Shown here piece after piece: positions 37,859 to 38,175 of a DNA stretch of 38,175 nt. How positions within the stretch are numbered: position 1 is the stretch's first letter; each line of letters opens with the position of its first letter. The position numbers were made by a program, and so were the translations under genes. The notes beneath the pieces are model-generated. The model ran no database searches. It was not told the DNA's origin and saw only the letters and a list, made by a program, of their open reading frames with translations. This DNA comes from Fimbriimonadaceae bacterium (GTDB lineage: Bacteria; Armatimonadota; Fimbriimonadia; Fimbriimonadales; Fimbriimonadaceae): the NCBI GenBank assembly GCA_025455775.1, contig JALOLT010000053.1:1-38175 (forward strand), read 5' to 3'.

Positions 37859-38175
37859 GCGGTAGTCACCTCAAGAAAAGGGGGGCGAATGGCCAAGACT
37901 CGTCCCCCGAGATTTTCGTCGGGACTATTGCACGGGGCCTGGAACCGCAGTCTTGAATCTGAGATGCCTCCAAAAGTCCAGGCGTTTGGCTTTCCCACCG
38001 AGTAATTTGTCGGAAAGGGTCCCGGTGCCGTATTCTTGGGGCAAATTGGGGCCTACAATATCCGAGACGCCGAAAGGCGCGCAGAGGTCGCAAGAAAGTT
38101 AAAAAAACTGACTAGGACCCCTTGACCTGAGCGAGAGTGACGGTCTACAATTTTCTTCGCCCCCAAGAGAGGGGT
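37859..38175 (+). other. Intergenic region to the window end
   Basis: No credible gene in these 317 nt. A short imperfect hairpin occurs around 37900-37926 (GTCCC/GGGAC). TTGTCG (38007-38012) and TATTCT (38031-38036) are spaced 18 nt, and a better promoter lies at 38122-38151. The region probably carries the regulatory DNA of a gene beyond the window. Confidence 0.4.
38122..38151 (+). promoter_or_regulatory. Sigma70-like promoter facing out of the window
   Basis: TTGACC (38122-38127) and TACAAT (38146-38151) with an 18-nt spacer are close to consensus. Another TACAAT lies at 38054-38059. The transcribed gene would begin past the right edge. Confidence 0.55.

Noticed and set aside
1-38175. 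CRISPR array, prophage, insertion sequence or rRNA operon
   Set aside because: No spaced direct repeats, transposase, integrase, phage structural gene or rRNA sequence was found on either strand.

Overview
This window looks like a chromosomal segment of a free-living, heterotrophic Gram-negative-type bacterium of moderate GC content. The mix of genes (a tricorn-type S41 protease, a DUF5060-type glycosidase, Gfo/Idh and xylose-isomerase-like sugar enzymes, an isolated GspG-like pseudopilin, many secreted proteins with very short signal peptides) would fit an Armatimonadota/Fimbriimonas-like organism. That placement is inference; no rRNA is present to confirm it.

Layout. 1-4531 (+): the end of a PGDH_C-type dehydrogenase, a sugar isomerase/epimerase and a Gfo/Idh oxidoreductase in a tightly overlapping operon, then an M29 and an M42 aminopeptidase, closed by a clear terminator. 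4624-11630 (+): a PAT/AmpG-like transporter, a pseudopilin, a small exported protein, a large tricorn-like protease and selD. 11702-16755 (-): pnp, a membrane-anchored redoxin and a GATase/deacetylase-like protein. 16876-20288 (+): hisG, a lone receiver-domain protein and an S9 peptidase. 20238-23160 (-): a frameshifted GH30 glycosidase, a nitroreductase and tRNA-Leu(GAG). 23249-24850 (+): a DUF5060/TIM-barrel glycosidase. 24981-34115 (-): an Arc-like/SPFH pair, an APH-family kinase overlapping a degenerate Fic/Doc protein, a glycosylasparaginase, GT4, an excisionase-type HTH protein, queA, a HAD protein and LtrA, interrupted by one small + strand gene at 32479. 34528-37858 (+): an accessory-looking run of small exported proteins of unknown function.

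The most interesting part is 35.1-37.3 kb. Two adjacent genes for exported proteins carry simple-sequence repeats exactly between the signal peptide and the mature protein. One is a C10 tract in a broken HELGH metallopeptidase gene. The other is a (CAACT)n pentanucleotide tract in a protein of unknown function. In both, the frame as written is OFF and a change of one repeat unit would restore it. The pentanucleotide arrangement is analogous to leader-peptide repeat switching known from neisserial opa genes. This is a hypothesis read from sequence; repeat-length data from reads or related strains would decide it.

A second theme is gene starts. At least five genes have a TANNNT -10-like box only 4-7 nt before the start codon and no Shine-Dalgarno sequence, suggesting leaderless transcripts, while others (pnp, SPFH, the Arc-like gene) have clear Shine-Dalgarno sequences.
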